A stretch of 64,000 bases of DNA. It comes from Bacteroidota bacterium (GTDB taxonomy: Bacteria; Bacteroidota; Bacteroidia; Flavobacteriales; Flavobacteriaceae). The stretch is taken from the NCBI GenBank assembly GCA_003650305.1, contig QMOV01000001.1:1-64000 (forward strand). The letters run 5' to 3'. The notes beneath the pieces were generated by a model, which searched no databases, had not been told where the DNA came from, and saw only the letters and a program-made list of their open reading frames with translations. Positions 56,884-64,000 of this stretch are shown here, piece by piece. The position numbers were made by a program, and so were the translations under genes. Position 1 is the first letter of the stretch. Each line of letters starts with the position of its first letter.

Positions 56884-57459
56884 TTATTGCTTCCATTTTA
56901 AGGTTTCCATAATGTGCTGTATATCATTCCTAATATAATTTGCAGCAGGAAGAATAGAATCATAATTAGGTTTTACATAAAAATACAATGCTCCAGTTAA
57001 AAAATGATTGATGCTGTCGGTTACATAAAATTGAGATTGCGATGCTGCATTACCATCTACTTCGTATAGCATTCCATAAACCCTATTTTCGAAATTTATA
57101 AAAGGTTGCTTTGTAATTGCATCTGCTCTGGTGGCATGGGTTTGAGTAATATTTTGAGCATCAACAATATATCTTTGTAAGCTAGCACTATCAATTTTTT
57201 TATAGGTTAAATATATTGTTCCTTTAATAGTAGGATAGGTAATTTCTACACCTAAAGTTTTTTGGTTTGCTGAAGTTTTAATTTTTCCGATATTGTTAGC
57301 GAGACTGTTCTTCTCGAAAGTAAAAGGCAGGTTATTGTTAACTTCTATATATTGTGGTTTCGGATAGTCTAATCTTAAAAACGCTTTAGGCTTTGGAACT
57401 GGATCACTACCACAAGAAATACATAAGACTATAACTAGAAGAAGTAATAAATTTTTCAT
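56884..57459 (-). CDS. gldD: Gliding motility lipoprotein GldD
   Basis: The product has 191 residues with a lipoprotein signal peptide (lipobox CISC) and the conserved opening PKPKAFLRLDYPKPQYIEV of GldD. In Flavobacterium johnsoniae GldD is essential for gliding and for type IX secretion. The neighbour upstream is gldE, the usual partner in this order (gldE-gldD). The leader before the ATG is the same aaaattttaaacag as before the SCO gene. Confidence 0.95.
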   Translation of the reverse strand: MKNLLLLLVIVLCISCGSDPVPKPKAFLRLDYPKPQYIEVNNNLPFTFEKNSLANNIGKIKTSANQKTLGVEITYPTIKGTIYLTYKKIDSASLQRYIVDAQNITQTHATRADAITKQPFINFENRVYGMLYEVDGNAASQSQFYVTDSINHFLTGALYFYVKPNYDSILPAANYIRNDIQHIMETLKWKQ

Positions 57460-57510
57460 CTGTTTAAAATTTTAAGCAAAGAAAAAATGTGAAAAATTTC
57501 ATGCGTTTCA

Positions 57511-58842
57511 TTAGTTTTTAATTGTAACTTTTATTTGTTTTATGCGTTTTTTATCTAACACTTCTATAGTAAAAACGTAATTTTCAAAATTTATTTTACT
57601 TCCTATTTTAGGAAAACTCCCTGACACTTCAAGTATAAATCCAGCAATAGTTTCTGCTTCTCCTTTTCTTGTCTCAAAAATAGCCTCATCTTCTAGCTTA
57701 ATTATTTTATAAAAATCTTTTAATGTTGTCTTCCCTTCAAACACAAAATTGTAGTCGTCGAGTTTAGAATACACAAGATCATCTACATCAAACTCATCGC
57801 TAATGTCGCCTACAATTTCTTCAATAACATCTTCAAGAGATACTAGTCCTGAAGTTCCACCATACTCATCAACTACAACAGCTAGATGAACTTTTTTTTC
57901 TTGAAACTCTACCATTAAATCGTCTAGCTTTTTATTTTCAGGAACAAAAAAAGGTTCGCGAAGTAAACTCATCCAATCAAAATGTTCTTTATCTAAATGA
58001 GGCAGTAAATCCTTTATATATAAAATGCCTAAAATTGTATCAACATTATCTTTATAAATAGGAATCCTAGAATAGCCATGTTTAATTATTTCAGGAATAA
58101 TCTCACTATATTTTAAACTTTCATCTAAAGCAAAAATATCAATTCGTGGTCGCATAACTTGTTTAGTATCTGTGTTACCAAAAGATACAATTCCTTTCAA
58201 TATTTTATGTTCTTCTTTAGTTGTTTCGTCTTCACTGGTTAATTCTAGAGCTTGTGATAGTTGATCTACACTTAAATTAGATTTTTGTTTTCCTAATTTA
58301 TTGTTAATAGTTTGTGTAAACACTTGCATTGGTAAACTTAAAGGTGAAAAAATAGTGTCTAATATTTTTAAGGGATACGCCATAAATTTAGAAAACTTTA
58401 GATTGTTTCTGCTGGCATAAATTTTAGGTAATATCTCGCCAAAAAGCAGAATTAAAAATGTGGCAATTATTAACTTTAAAAAGAATACAATTTTTACTTC
58501 AAAAAAATAAAAATTAAGAATAGTATTAACATTTTTAAATAAAATATCACTTATTGAAGCAAACAAAATAACGATAGCAATGTTTATAAAATTATTAGCA
58601 ACTAATATTGTAGCTAATAGTTTTTGAGGCATTTGCAACAATTTAGAAACAATCTTCATTTGTTTAGATTGTTCTTCTAACTCATTATCAATATCTACTT
58701 GTGTAAGCGAAAACAAAGCAACTTCGGCTCCAGAAATTAAAGCAGAACACAATAAGAGCAAAAACAAAACCACAAAACCAGATACAATTGAAATGTCAAT
58801 CGTATCAACGTAAACCATTAAACTAATGGGATCAGGATCCAA
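57511..58842 (-). CDS. gldE: Gliding motility-associated membrane protein GldE (CNNM/CBS type)
   Basis: The product has 443 residues. The N-terminal CNNM transmembrane domain has four helices (VVLFLLLLCSALISGAEVALFS, KLLATILVANNFINIAIVILFAS and two more). A CBS pair (about 210-330, with RVPIYKDNVDTILGILYIKDLL and VDEYGGTSGLVSLEDVIEEIVG) and a CorC/HlyC domain follow. GldE resembles gliding protein paralogues of hemolysin-type ion transporters; overexpression can suppress gldD lesions in F. johnsoniae, as I recall. Downstream is gldD. Confidence 0.93.
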   Translation of the reverse strand: MDPDPISLMVYVDTIDISIVSGFVVLFLLLLCSALISGAEVALFSLTQVDIDNELEEQSKQMKIVSKLLQMPQKLLATILVANNFINIAIVILFASISDILFKNVNTILNFYFFEVKIVFFLKLIIATFLILLFGEILPKIYASRNNLKFSKFMAYPLKILDTIFSPLSLPMQVFTQTINNKLGKQKSNLSVDQLSQALELTSEDETTKEEHKILKGIVSFGNTDTKQVMRPRIDIFALDESLKYSEIIPEIIKHGYSRIPIYKDNVDTILGILYIKDLLPHLDKEHFDWMSLLREPFFVPENKKLDDLMVEFQEKKVHLAVVVDEYGGTSGLVSLEDVIEEIVGDISDEFDVDDLVYSKLDDYNFVFEGKTTLKDFYKIIKLEDEAIFETRKGEAETIAGFILEVSGSFPKIGSKINFENYVFTIEVLDKKRIKQIKVTIKN

Positions 58843-58865
58843 ATGTTATTGTATTAATTAAACAA

Positions 58866-59312
58866 TTAAAATGGTAAATCGTCATCTTCACCAGAAGGCT
58901 CGCTTACAACATCTTGCTTTTTCTGTACAGGCGATTGCACTTCTTGAGGAGCAACTCCTGCTGAAGCGCTTTCAGCTTTGGTAGTTAAAAATGTAAAATC
59001 TTTACATTGTATTTCGGTAGAAAAACGATCCATCCCTTTATCGTCTTGCCACTTACGTGTTTTTATTCGACCTTCGATATAAACCTTGTCTCCTTTGCTT
59101 AAATACTTTTCGCATATTTCTGCAGCTTTATTTCTAACTACTATATTATGCCATTCTGTATTAGAAACGCGTTCGTTAGTTTGTTTGTTTACATACGTTT
59201 CGTTAGTTGCAATAGGGAAACGACCAATACAACTACCATCTTCAAAATAATGCATTTTTACTTCGTCTCCTAAATGCCCAATTAGCATTACTTTATTTAA
59301 TGTTCCTGACAT
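58866..59312 (-). CDS. ssb: Single-stranded DNA-binding protein
   Basis: SSB coats single-stranded DNA in replication and repair. The product has 148 residues: an OB-fold (LNKVMLIGHLGDEVKMHYFEDG, NTEWHNIVV, KVYIEGRIKTRKWQDD) of about 110 residues, a flexible linker, and the acidic C-terminal tip EDDDLPF that recruits partner proteins. It lies between mutY and gldE, the conserved order of Bacteroidetes, and has a promoter-like element upstream. Confidence 0.97.
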   Translation of the reverse strand: MSGTLNKVMLIGHLGDEVKMHYFEDGSCIGRFPIATNETYVNKQTNERVSNTEWHNIVVRNKAAEICEKYLSKGDKVYIEGRIKTRKWQDDKGMDRFSTEIQCKDFTFLTTKAESASAGVAPQEVQSPVQKKQDVVSEPSGEDDDLPF

Positions 59313-59336
59313 AATTATTTAATTTATTTTATAGTA

Positions 59337-59344
59337 CAAATTTA
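59337..59344 (-). promoter_or_regulatory. Probable -7 element for ssb-gldE-gldD
   Basis: Minus-strand TAAATTTG matches TAnnTTTG and lies 24 bases before the ssb ATG. Confidence 0.45.
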
Positions 59345-59405
59345 ATCGTTTTATAATAGACTTTTTTTAAAAGTAATAAAAAAATATAAACTTTTTGAAA
59401 AAGCT

Positions 59406-60446
59406 TTAAAAGTTAAACTCATCTATAAACCTACTTATTAAAATAGGAACTGGATAAGACTCTATCTTTAAAATATCTATTCCTTTTTGAGGTAACTCCT
59501 TAACTGTAATAATCCAAAACTTTGTATATAAATGTTGATGCGAAAGTTTATGAACGATTTCCTTTTCATTATACAAACTAAAACTAAATTCTCTTCCATT
59601 TAAAAATAATTTTAAATCTTGATTTCGCTTGAAATTTTCTTCTGTTAAACTTTCATTTGTTTCAATTAAAGGAAACTGATATAAGTTTTGCCAAATGCCT
59701 TTTTTAATTCTCTGTTCTAAAATAGTTTTATTATTTTCTGAAATAAAAACTAAAAAATTAAAATATTTTTTCGAAACTTTTATTTTATTACTTTTTACAG
59801 GAAGCTCTGCTATTTTGTTAAGTTGAAATGCTATACATTTCATTTTTAAAGGACAGACTTCGCAATTAGGCGACTTTGGCTTGCATAGTGTTGCACCAAA
59901 TTCCATCACAGCTTGGTTATGTTCTCCAATATTGTTTTCTGGTAATAAATTTTGAGCTAATACTTTAAACGCTTTTATACCCTGATATGAATTAATAGGT
60001 GTCTTATTTCCAAAATATCGCGACAATACTCTATACACATTACCATCTACAACAGCTGTTTGTTCATTATAACAAATTGAAGCAATTGCACTCGCAGTAT
60101 AGTCGCCAACACCTTTAAGTTTTAATAAGTCTTTATAGGTGTTTGGAAACTCTCCCTTTAAAGTATCAACAATATATTTAGCTGAATAATGTAAATTTCT
60201 AGCTCTGGAGTAATAACCCAATCCTTGCCATAGTTTTAAAACCTCACTTTCTTTGGCTTTTGCAAGATCAAAAACAGTAGGGAAATTAGCAACAAAATCT
60301 TCATAATATGGCAAGCCTTGCTTAATTTGAGTTTGCTGCATTATGATTTCAGAGAGCCATATTAAGTATGGATTTTGTGTTTTCCTCCAAGGGAGATCTC
60401 TCTTGTGTTCTGAATACCAATGTTTTAAAGTTTTTGTAAAATTCAT
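59406..60446 (-). CDS. mutY: A/G-specific adenine glycosylase
   Basis: MutY removes adenine mispaired with 8-oxoguanine. The product has 346 residues. The catalytic Glu33 lies in LSEIIMQQTQ, the helix-hairpin-helix in LKGVGDYTASAIASICY, the catalytic Asp in VVDGNVYRVLSRYF and the 4Fe-4S ligands in CKPKSPNCEVCPLKMKC. The C-terminal part (about 230-346) is the Nudix-like 8-oxoG recognition domain. It is divergent from the HU gene. Confidence 0.96.
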   Translation of the reverse strand: MNFTKTLKHWYSEHKRDLPWRKTQNPYLIWLSEIIMQQTQIKQGLPYYEDFVANFPTVFDLAKAKESEVLKLWQGLGYYSRARNLHYSAKYIVDTLKGEFPNTYKDLLKLKGVGDYTASAIASICYNEQTAVVDGNVYRVLSRYFGNKTPINSYQGIKAFKVLAQNLLPENNIGEHNQAVMEFGATLCKPKSPNCEVCPLKMKCIAFQLNKIAELPVKSNKIKVSKKYFNFLVFISENNKTILEQRIKKGIWQNLYQFPLIETNESLTEENFKRNQDLKLFLNGREFSFSLYNEKEIVHKLSHQHLYTKFWIITVKELPQKGIDILKIESYPVPILISRFIDEFNF

Positions 60447-60466
60447 TTTAATAAGTCTATGAATGG

Positions 60467-60474
60467 CAAAAATA
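60467..60474 (-). promoter_or_regulatory. Probable -7 element for mutY
   Basis: Minus-strand TATTTTTG matches the consensus and lies 20 bases before the mutY ATG. It is close to, and divergent from, the HU promoter. Confidence 0.4.
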
Positions 60475-60508
60475 AACGTTTATTAGGTTAAATTTTAATG
60501 AATTAGGC

Positions 60509-60540
60509 TTGAAATATTGAATATAAAATACATATATTTG
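60509..60540 (+). promoter_or_regulatory. Probable promoter of the HU gene
   Basis: A -33 TTG at 60509-60511 and a -7 TATATTTG at 60533-60540 are separated by 21 bases, a close match to the Bacteroidetes consensus. The leader to the ATG at 60583 is about 35 bases and A-rich. Confidence 0.6.
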
Positions 60541-60582
60541 CAACCCTAATAACTAATTAATAACCCTAAAAATTAACAAACA

Positions 60583-60873
60583 ATGACTAAAGCTGATATA
60601 GTAGCAAAAATTTCTGAAAAACTAGGAATAGAAAAAGGCGATGTTCAAGCAACAGTAGAAACATTTATGAGTGAAGTTAAAACATCTCTAGAAAGTGGCG
60701 ACAATGTATATCTTAGAGGTTTCGGTAGTTTCATCATCAAAGCAAGAGCAGAGAAAACAGGTAGAAATATTTCAAAAAATACAACTATTAAAATCCCAGC
60801 TCACAATATACCAGCATTTAAACCAGCAAAAGTTTTTGTAGAAAGTGTAAAAGCTAATGTTGAGATTAAATAA
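60583..60873 (+). CDS. HU/IHF-family DNA-binding protein
   Basis: The product has 96 residues, the normal length, and starts MTKADIVAKISEKLGIEKGDV. The DNA-binding arm is seen in RNISKNTTIKIPAHNIPAFKPAK and the GSFIIKARAEKTGRN segment precedes it. It bends and compacts DNA as a dimer. It has a strong promoter-like pair and is followed 29 bases later by a 29-residue basic protein, probably on the same transcript up to a terminator at 60996. Confidence 0.95.
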   Translation: MTKADIVAKISEKLGIEKGDVQATVETFMSEVKTSLESGDNVYLRGFGSFIIKARAEKTGRNISKNTTIKIPAHNIPAFKPAKVFVESVKANVEIK

Positions 60874-60902
60874 AATATTAATTTAAAAAAAAGTATTAAT
60901 TT

Positions 60903-60992
60903 ATGCCAAGTGGTAAAAAACGAAAAAGACACAAGGTTGCAACGCATAAGCGTAAAAAAAGACGAAGAGCTAATCGTCACAAGAAAAAATAA
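60903..60992 (+). CDS. 29-residue highly basic protein (possible small ribosomal protein)
   Basis: This gene is below the ORF-track cutoff. ATG at 60903 gives MPSGKKRKRHKVATHKRKK then RRRANRHKKK and TAA. Twenty of the 29 residues are Lys, Arg or His, with no acidic residue, which fits an RNA-binding peptide. The same sequence type occurs between the HU and rng genes in many Bacteroidetes. I recall a small Bacteroidetes-specific ribosomal protein (named bL38) described in the Flavobacterium johnsoniae ribosome; whether this is the same one I could not check. A strong terminator follows 3 bases after the stop. Confidence 0.8.
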   Translation: MPSGKKRKRHKVATHKRKKRRRANRHKKK

Positions 60993-60995
60993 TAC

Positions 60996-61023
60996 GAAAA
61001 AGTAGTTGTTACACTACTTTTTC
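60996..61023 (+). terminator. Rho-independent terminator after the HU / basic-protein genes
   Basis: An 11-bp perfect stem, gaaaaagtagt (60996-61006) with actactttttc (61013-61023), loop tgttac. The descending arm carries the T-run. Confidence 0.85.
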
Positions 61024-61051
61024 AGTTTTATTAAAATCGTTCTTTGATATT

Positions 61052-61127
61052 AAATTTATAATTATTATACGCTTTTACCTTAGCGTAGTTATAAATTTTA
61101 CAGATTAATTCCGATTAATTATCGGAA
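61052..61127 (+). promoter_or_regulatory. Structured leader before the RNase G gene
   Basis: Two inverted repeats precede rng. In the first, aaatttataa (61052-61061) pairs with ttataaattt (61089-61098) and tacgc (61068-61072) with gcgta (61083-61087). In the second, ttccgat pairs with atcggaa (61109-61127). Neither has a following T-run, so they may be mRNA leader structures. In E. coli the rne leader is autoregulated by RNase E; a similar role here is only an analogy. Confidence 0.4.
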
Positions 61128-61194
61128 CCTGTGATCAAATAAAAATGTATAATCCATCTGTCACGCTAAAATGTGATAGATAAAAATTAACTAA

Positions 61195-62742
61195 ATGAAT
61201 AAAGAATTAATAATTCGTTCTAGTTCTAACAATGTTGATTTTGCCTTATTAAAAGATGGAAAACTTATTGAATTACAAAAAGATGAAAATGGCAGTAATT
61301 TTTCGGTTGGCGATGTGTTTATGGCCAAAATTAGAAAATCTGTAGCAGGTTTAAATGCCGCATTTGTAAATGTTGGTTATGAAAAAGATGCATTTTTGCA
61401 TTATCATGATTTAGGCCCAAAACTCCCTTCTCTTTTAAAATTCGTAAAACGTGTAAGCACAGGTAAACTTAAAGATTATTCTTTAAAAAATTTCCCATTT
61501 GAAAAAGATATTGATAAAAACGGAAGCATTGCTGACGCTATAAAATCAAATCAATCTGTATTGGTACAAATAGTAAAAGAACCAATATCTACAAAAGGAC
61601 CAAGAATCAGTTCGGAGCTTTCAATAGCTGGTAGATATTTAGTTTTAGTCCCTTTTTCTAATCGAATTTCAATTTCTCAAAAAATTGAAAGCAAAGAAGA
61701 GAAAGATAGACTTAAACGTTTACTTAAAAGCATTACTCCAAAAGGATTTGGAGTAATAGTACGTACTGTTGCAGAAGGCAAAAAAGTAGCTGAACTAGAC
61801 AGAGATTTACTAAATTTGTATGGTCGTTGGACCGCAATGTGTAAAAAGCTACATAGAGCTCATCATCCAAGTAAAGTTTTAGGAGAAATGAATAAAGCCT
61901 CTTCTATTTTAAGAGATATATTTAATGACTCTTTTACTTCAATAATAGTAGATGATGAAGCACTTTACATTCAAATAAAAGATTATGTGCAAGAAATTGC
62001 ACCTAAAAAAGAATCAATAGTTAAGTTGTATCAATCTAATGTTCCAATTTTTGAAAAATATGGAATAGAGAGACAAATTAAAACATCCTTTGGTAAAACC
62101 GTATCTATGGCAAAAGGTGCTTATCTTATAATAGAACATACAGAAGCACTTCATGTAATAGACGTAAACAGCGGAAATCGCTCTAATAAGGCGAAAAACC
62201 AAGAGGATACAGCACTTGAAGTTAATTTAATTTCTGCTACAGAACTTGCTCGACAGTTACGTTTACGTGATATGGGCGGAATAATTGTAGTCGATTTTAT
62301 TGATTTAGCAAAAGCTGAACATAGAAAAAAGCTCTTTAATCACCTTCGTGAAGAAATGAAAGATGATAGAGCAAAACACAAAATTTTGCCTCCAAGTAAA
62401 TTTGGATTGATACAAATAACCAGGCAAAGAGTAAGACCAGAAATGAATATTAAAACCAGCGAGGACGACCCTAATGGTATTAATGGTCAAGAAGTTGAAG
62501 CTCCTATTGGCATCGTGCAAAAGATTTCGCATGATCTGGAACAACTATTAAAAAAAGACTATAAAAAGATAACTTTAAACACACATCCTTTTATAGCAGC
62601 CTATTTAACAAAAGGCTTTCCATCTATGCGTTCAAAATGGTTTTTTGAACACAAAAAATGGGTAAATATATTACCAAGAGATGCTTACACATATCTAGAA
62701 TATCATTTTTTTGATAAAAATGGTAAAGAAATTAAACTATAA
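61195..62742 (+). CDS. rng: Ribonuclease E/G family protein
   Basis: The enzyme is an endoribonuclease of rRNA and mRNA processing. The product has 515 residues, the RNase G length without a long degradosome tail. An S1 domain with the catalytic-domain insertion comes first (VGDVFMAKIRKSVAGLNAAFVNVG), and the DNase I-like catalytic site shows the Asp pair in HVIDVNSGNRS and IIVVDFIDLAK. The C-terminal part (about 400-515) forms the small domain. A terminator lies right after the stop. The order HU-small basic gene-rng is conserved in the group. Confidence 0.95.
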   Translation: MNKELIIRSSSNNVDFALLKDGKLIELQKDENGSNFSVGDVFMAKIRKSVAGLNAAFVNVGYEKDAFLHYHDLGPKLPSLLKFVKRVSTGKLKDYSLKNFPFEKDIDKNGSIADAIKSNQSVLVQIVKEPISTKGPRISSELSIAGRYLVLVPFSNRISISQKIESKEEKDRLKRLLKSITPKGFGVIVRTVAEGKKVAELDRDLLNLYGRWTAMCKKLHRAHHPSKVLGEMNKASSILRDIFNDSFTSIIVDDEALYIQIKDYVQEIAPKKESIVKLYQSNVPIFEKYGIERQIKTSFGKTVSMAKGAYLIIEHTEALHVIDVNSGNRSNKAKNQEDTALEVNLISATELARQLRLRDMGGIIVVDFIDLAKAEHRKKLFNHLREEMKDDRAKHKILPPSKFGLIQITRQRVRPEMNIKTSEDDPNGINGQEVEAPIGIVQKISHDLEQLLKKDYKKITLNTHPFIAAYLTKGFPSMRSKWFFEHKKWVNILPRDAYTYLEYHFFDKNGKEIKL

Positions 62743-62778
62743 AAAATCCTTACTCTTTAGAGTAAGGATTTTTTTTTG
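62741..62778 (+). terminator. Rho-independent terminator after rng
   Basis: A long stem centred at 62757, aaaaaatccttactc pairing with gagtaaggatttttt, with loop ttta and a following T-run. It overlaps the rng stop codon by two bases. Confidence 0.85.
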
Positions 62779-62853
62779 TTTATCTTGTCTCGTCCTAAAA
62801 TAAATCGACACAATATACTTATCTATTAAACAAGTAGCAAAATGATATACTAA

Positions 62854-63135
62854 TCATTCTACTCTTGTTTTACTTTTAATCTTTTGGTTCATTCCTTCTA
62901 GCCATTTAAATTGCCGCTTAATTTCCTTACGTCTCAACTCTATAAACCATGCTTTCTCTTCTCTATTTTTTTGCAACCTTATTTTTTTCTTTCTAAATTC
63001 ATCTTCTCTTATAAGTTTTGCTTTTCTAATTTTATTTCGTTTTGCTGCTTTTATGTATCTATGTGAAATTGAAAAAAGGTATATTCCACTAAACATTAAT
63101 GCTAACACTAATAACATTTTTATTCCGTTTCCCAT
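62854..63135 (-). CDS. Hypothetical small membrane protein with basic helical tail
   Basis: The product has 93 residues: a short N-terminal membrane segment (MLLVLALMFSGIYLFSI) and a Lys/Arg/Glu-rich tail likely to be helical (KAKLIREDEFRKKKIRLQKN). I do not recognise the family. It is convergent with rng and divergent from the DUF1508 gene. Length, start (MGNGIKM) and codon use are plausible for a real gene, but no motif supports a role. Confidence 0.5.
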   Translation of the reverse strand: MGNGIKMLLVLALMFSGIYLFSISHRYIKAAKRNKIRKAKLIREDEFRKKKIRLQKNREEKAWFIELRRKEIKRQFKWLEGMNQKIKSKTRVE

Positions 63136-63263
63136 GGCCTACAAAAGTTTAAATTTACTAAATATAAGAATTTCTGTTAAATATGAAAAATTTCTCATGC
63201 GAAAAACAAATATCTTATTGGGTTTTCTTTTTTTTAAAACAATAATCTTAAAATAACATTAAC

Positions 63264-63441
63264 ATGGGAAAATTTGAAATTAGAACTGATAAATCTGAAA
63301 AATACAGATTTAATTTAAAGGTGAGTAATGGTCAAATGATTGGGAATAGCGAGATGTATTCATCAAGCTATGCTATGGAAAATGGGATAGCCTCAATTAA
63401 GAAGTAATGCGCCTAAAGCTTCAGTTGTTGATAATTCTTAA
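63264..63441 (+). pseudogene. DUF1508 (YegP-like) protein, disrupted by a one-base insertion
   Basis: This gene is below the ORF-track cutoff. The ATG at 63264 gives MGKFEIRTDKSEKYRFNLKV then GQMIGNSEMYSSSYAMENGI and ASIKK, closed by TAA at 63405-63407 (47 residues). The DUF1508 repeat normally continues ...SVKKNAPDA. Removing one T at 63405 restores KKNAPKASVVDNS and a stop at 63439-63441, giving 58 residues. So a single-base insertion seems to have cut off the tail, unless it is a sequencing error. The function of DUF1508 proteins is unknown. Confidence 0.75.
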
Positions 63442-63460
63442 TAATCTTTTAGTTAAATAA

Positions 63461-63492
63461 AAAAAGCTCTGGAAAAACCAGAGCTTTTTTTT
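63461..63492. terminator. Bidirectional terminator between the DUF1508 and lipoprotein genes
   Basis: A perfect 12-bp stem, aaaaagctctgg (63461-63472) with ccagagcttttt (63478-63489) and an A5 loop, with runs of A and T on both sides. It can stop transcription of both convergent genes. Confidence 0.85.
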
Positions 63493-63509
63493 AACTAGAT
63501 AATTTTTTA

Positions 63510-63791
63510 TTAATTATCTTTCTTTAGTTTAGTAGCCGCTTTTTCTAACTCGTCTGCAGCTTTTTCTTTAGCATCGTCAACAACTTATTCAGCTGTTTCT
63601 TTAGCATCATCAATTGCACCTTCAACAGTACCTGTTGAATCAGTAGTAACCTCTTCGGGAGCCTCTGTTGTTTCTTCTACAGCAGCCTCTGTGGCATCTT
63701 CAGCTTTATCAGCTTCTTTCTTTTCTCTACAAGATGTAAATGACAAACATAATGCCAATACTAATGCAGAGCTTAAAATTAGTTTTTTCAT
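63510..63791 (-). pseudogene. Small lipoprotein, acidic, with an in-frame premature stop
   Basis: The track ORF (63585-63791) has 68 residues: a lipoprotein signal peptide (lipobox FTSC), then an acidic Glu/Ala/Thr region (ATEAAVEETTEAPEEVTT). Beyond the TAA at 63585-63587 the same frame continues as VVDDAKEKAADELEKAATKL then KKDN and a stop at 63510-63512. The repeat DDAKETAE / DDAKEKAA spans the stop, so a GAA to TAA change is the simple explanation. The intact protein would have about 93 residues. The truncated form may still be exported. I do not recognise a function. Confidence 0.7.
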
Positions 63792-63900
63792 TTTTAGTAT
63801 TTTAAAGTTAATTTTTATGCAATTAATAACATCTATTGTTTTTTAACAAAATATTGTTAACATTTTTTTAAGATATTGTTAAAAGCTTGTGTTTTTATAT

Positions 63901-64000
63901 CTATTTACGAATAAAATCTACGATTTGGATTACAGCACCACGATTTATTGATATATATAATGAGTTTGCTTTGCCAGACTGAACTCTTTTTTCAGTATTT
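63901..64000 (-). CDS. Unidentified gene, C-terminal end only (runs off right edge)
   Basis: The minus strand is open from the window edge to TAG at 63901-63903 and reads EKRVQSGKANSLYISINRGA then VIQIVDFIRK. Codon use and composition look like a real gene end, but 32 residues are too few to name the family. The upstream part is outside the window. Confidence 0.5.
   Translation of the reverse strand, partial: NTEKRVQSGKANSLYISINRGAVIQIVDFIRK

Overview
The window is AT-rich DNA from a member of the family Flavobacteriaceae (Bacteroidota). The evidence is the gene content: the T9SS translocon gene sprA, gliding genes gldD, gldE and remB, a PorP/SprF protein, alternative complex III, Bacteroidetes-type promoters (TAnnTTTG near -7) and no Shine-Dalgarno-like leaders. 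I cannot name the genus. I saw no rRNA, tRNA or CRISPR array.

Layout. 1-2.9 kb is an insertion-sequence scar: an IS1380-family element lies inside an IS1634-type transposase gene, and next to it is the intact-looking C-terminal end of a NAD kinase gene. 3.1-9.9 kb is the envelope block DUF6089, uppS, bamA, two ompH/skp genes and murI. 10-15.6 kb holds a PorP/SprF protein, a NifU-like protein with two Nfu N-domains, a thioredoxin-fold DUF255 lipoprotein, DUF1304, an apparent MscS fragment and tsaB. 15.6-21.4 kb is a tripartite ABC efflux operon (ATPase, two different MacB-like permeases, adaptor, TolC). 21.5-27.1 kb is a cytochrome oxidase assembly and subunit III/IV cluster (cyoE, two subunit III genes, subunit IV, a cysteine-poor SCO-like protein, SCO, DUF420, a small CxxC membrane protein). 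27.3-42.4 kb holds a metallo-hydrolase, remB, tonB, a VanZ protein, gcvH, the 7.2-kb sprA, ruvA and maeB. 42.6-44.6 kb is queG and ruvB. 44.8-56.2 kb is the respiratory operon actABCDEF-coxB-coxA. 56.4-62.7 kb is a SPOR protein, gldD, gldE, ssb, mutY, an HU gene, a 29-residue basic protein and the RNase G gene. The right edge has small hypothetical genes, two of which carry single-base lesions.

How the genes work together. SprA, RemB, GldD, GldE and the PorP-like protein belong to gliding and type IX secretion. UppS, BamA, OmpH/Skp and MurI serve cell-wall and outer-membrane assembly. Alternative complex III would pass electrons from quinol to the oxidase, whose subunits I and II are encoded with it and whose subunits III and IV, heme O synthase and copper-delivery factors are encoded 20 kb away. 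Flavobacterial palindromes of at least three sequence types sit in the intergenic gaps, one inside a terminator and one over the first ATG of ruvB.

Most of the window is ordinary core genome, and I did not find a convincing undescribed multigene system. The best leads are the apparently interrupted nadK, a 7-bp tandem repeat in a signal-peptide coding region that could switch a gene on and off, the lysine-rich repeat tail on one OmpH protein, the SCO-like protein without the copper-binding cysteines, and the nonsense and frameshift lesions in two small genes at the right edge.
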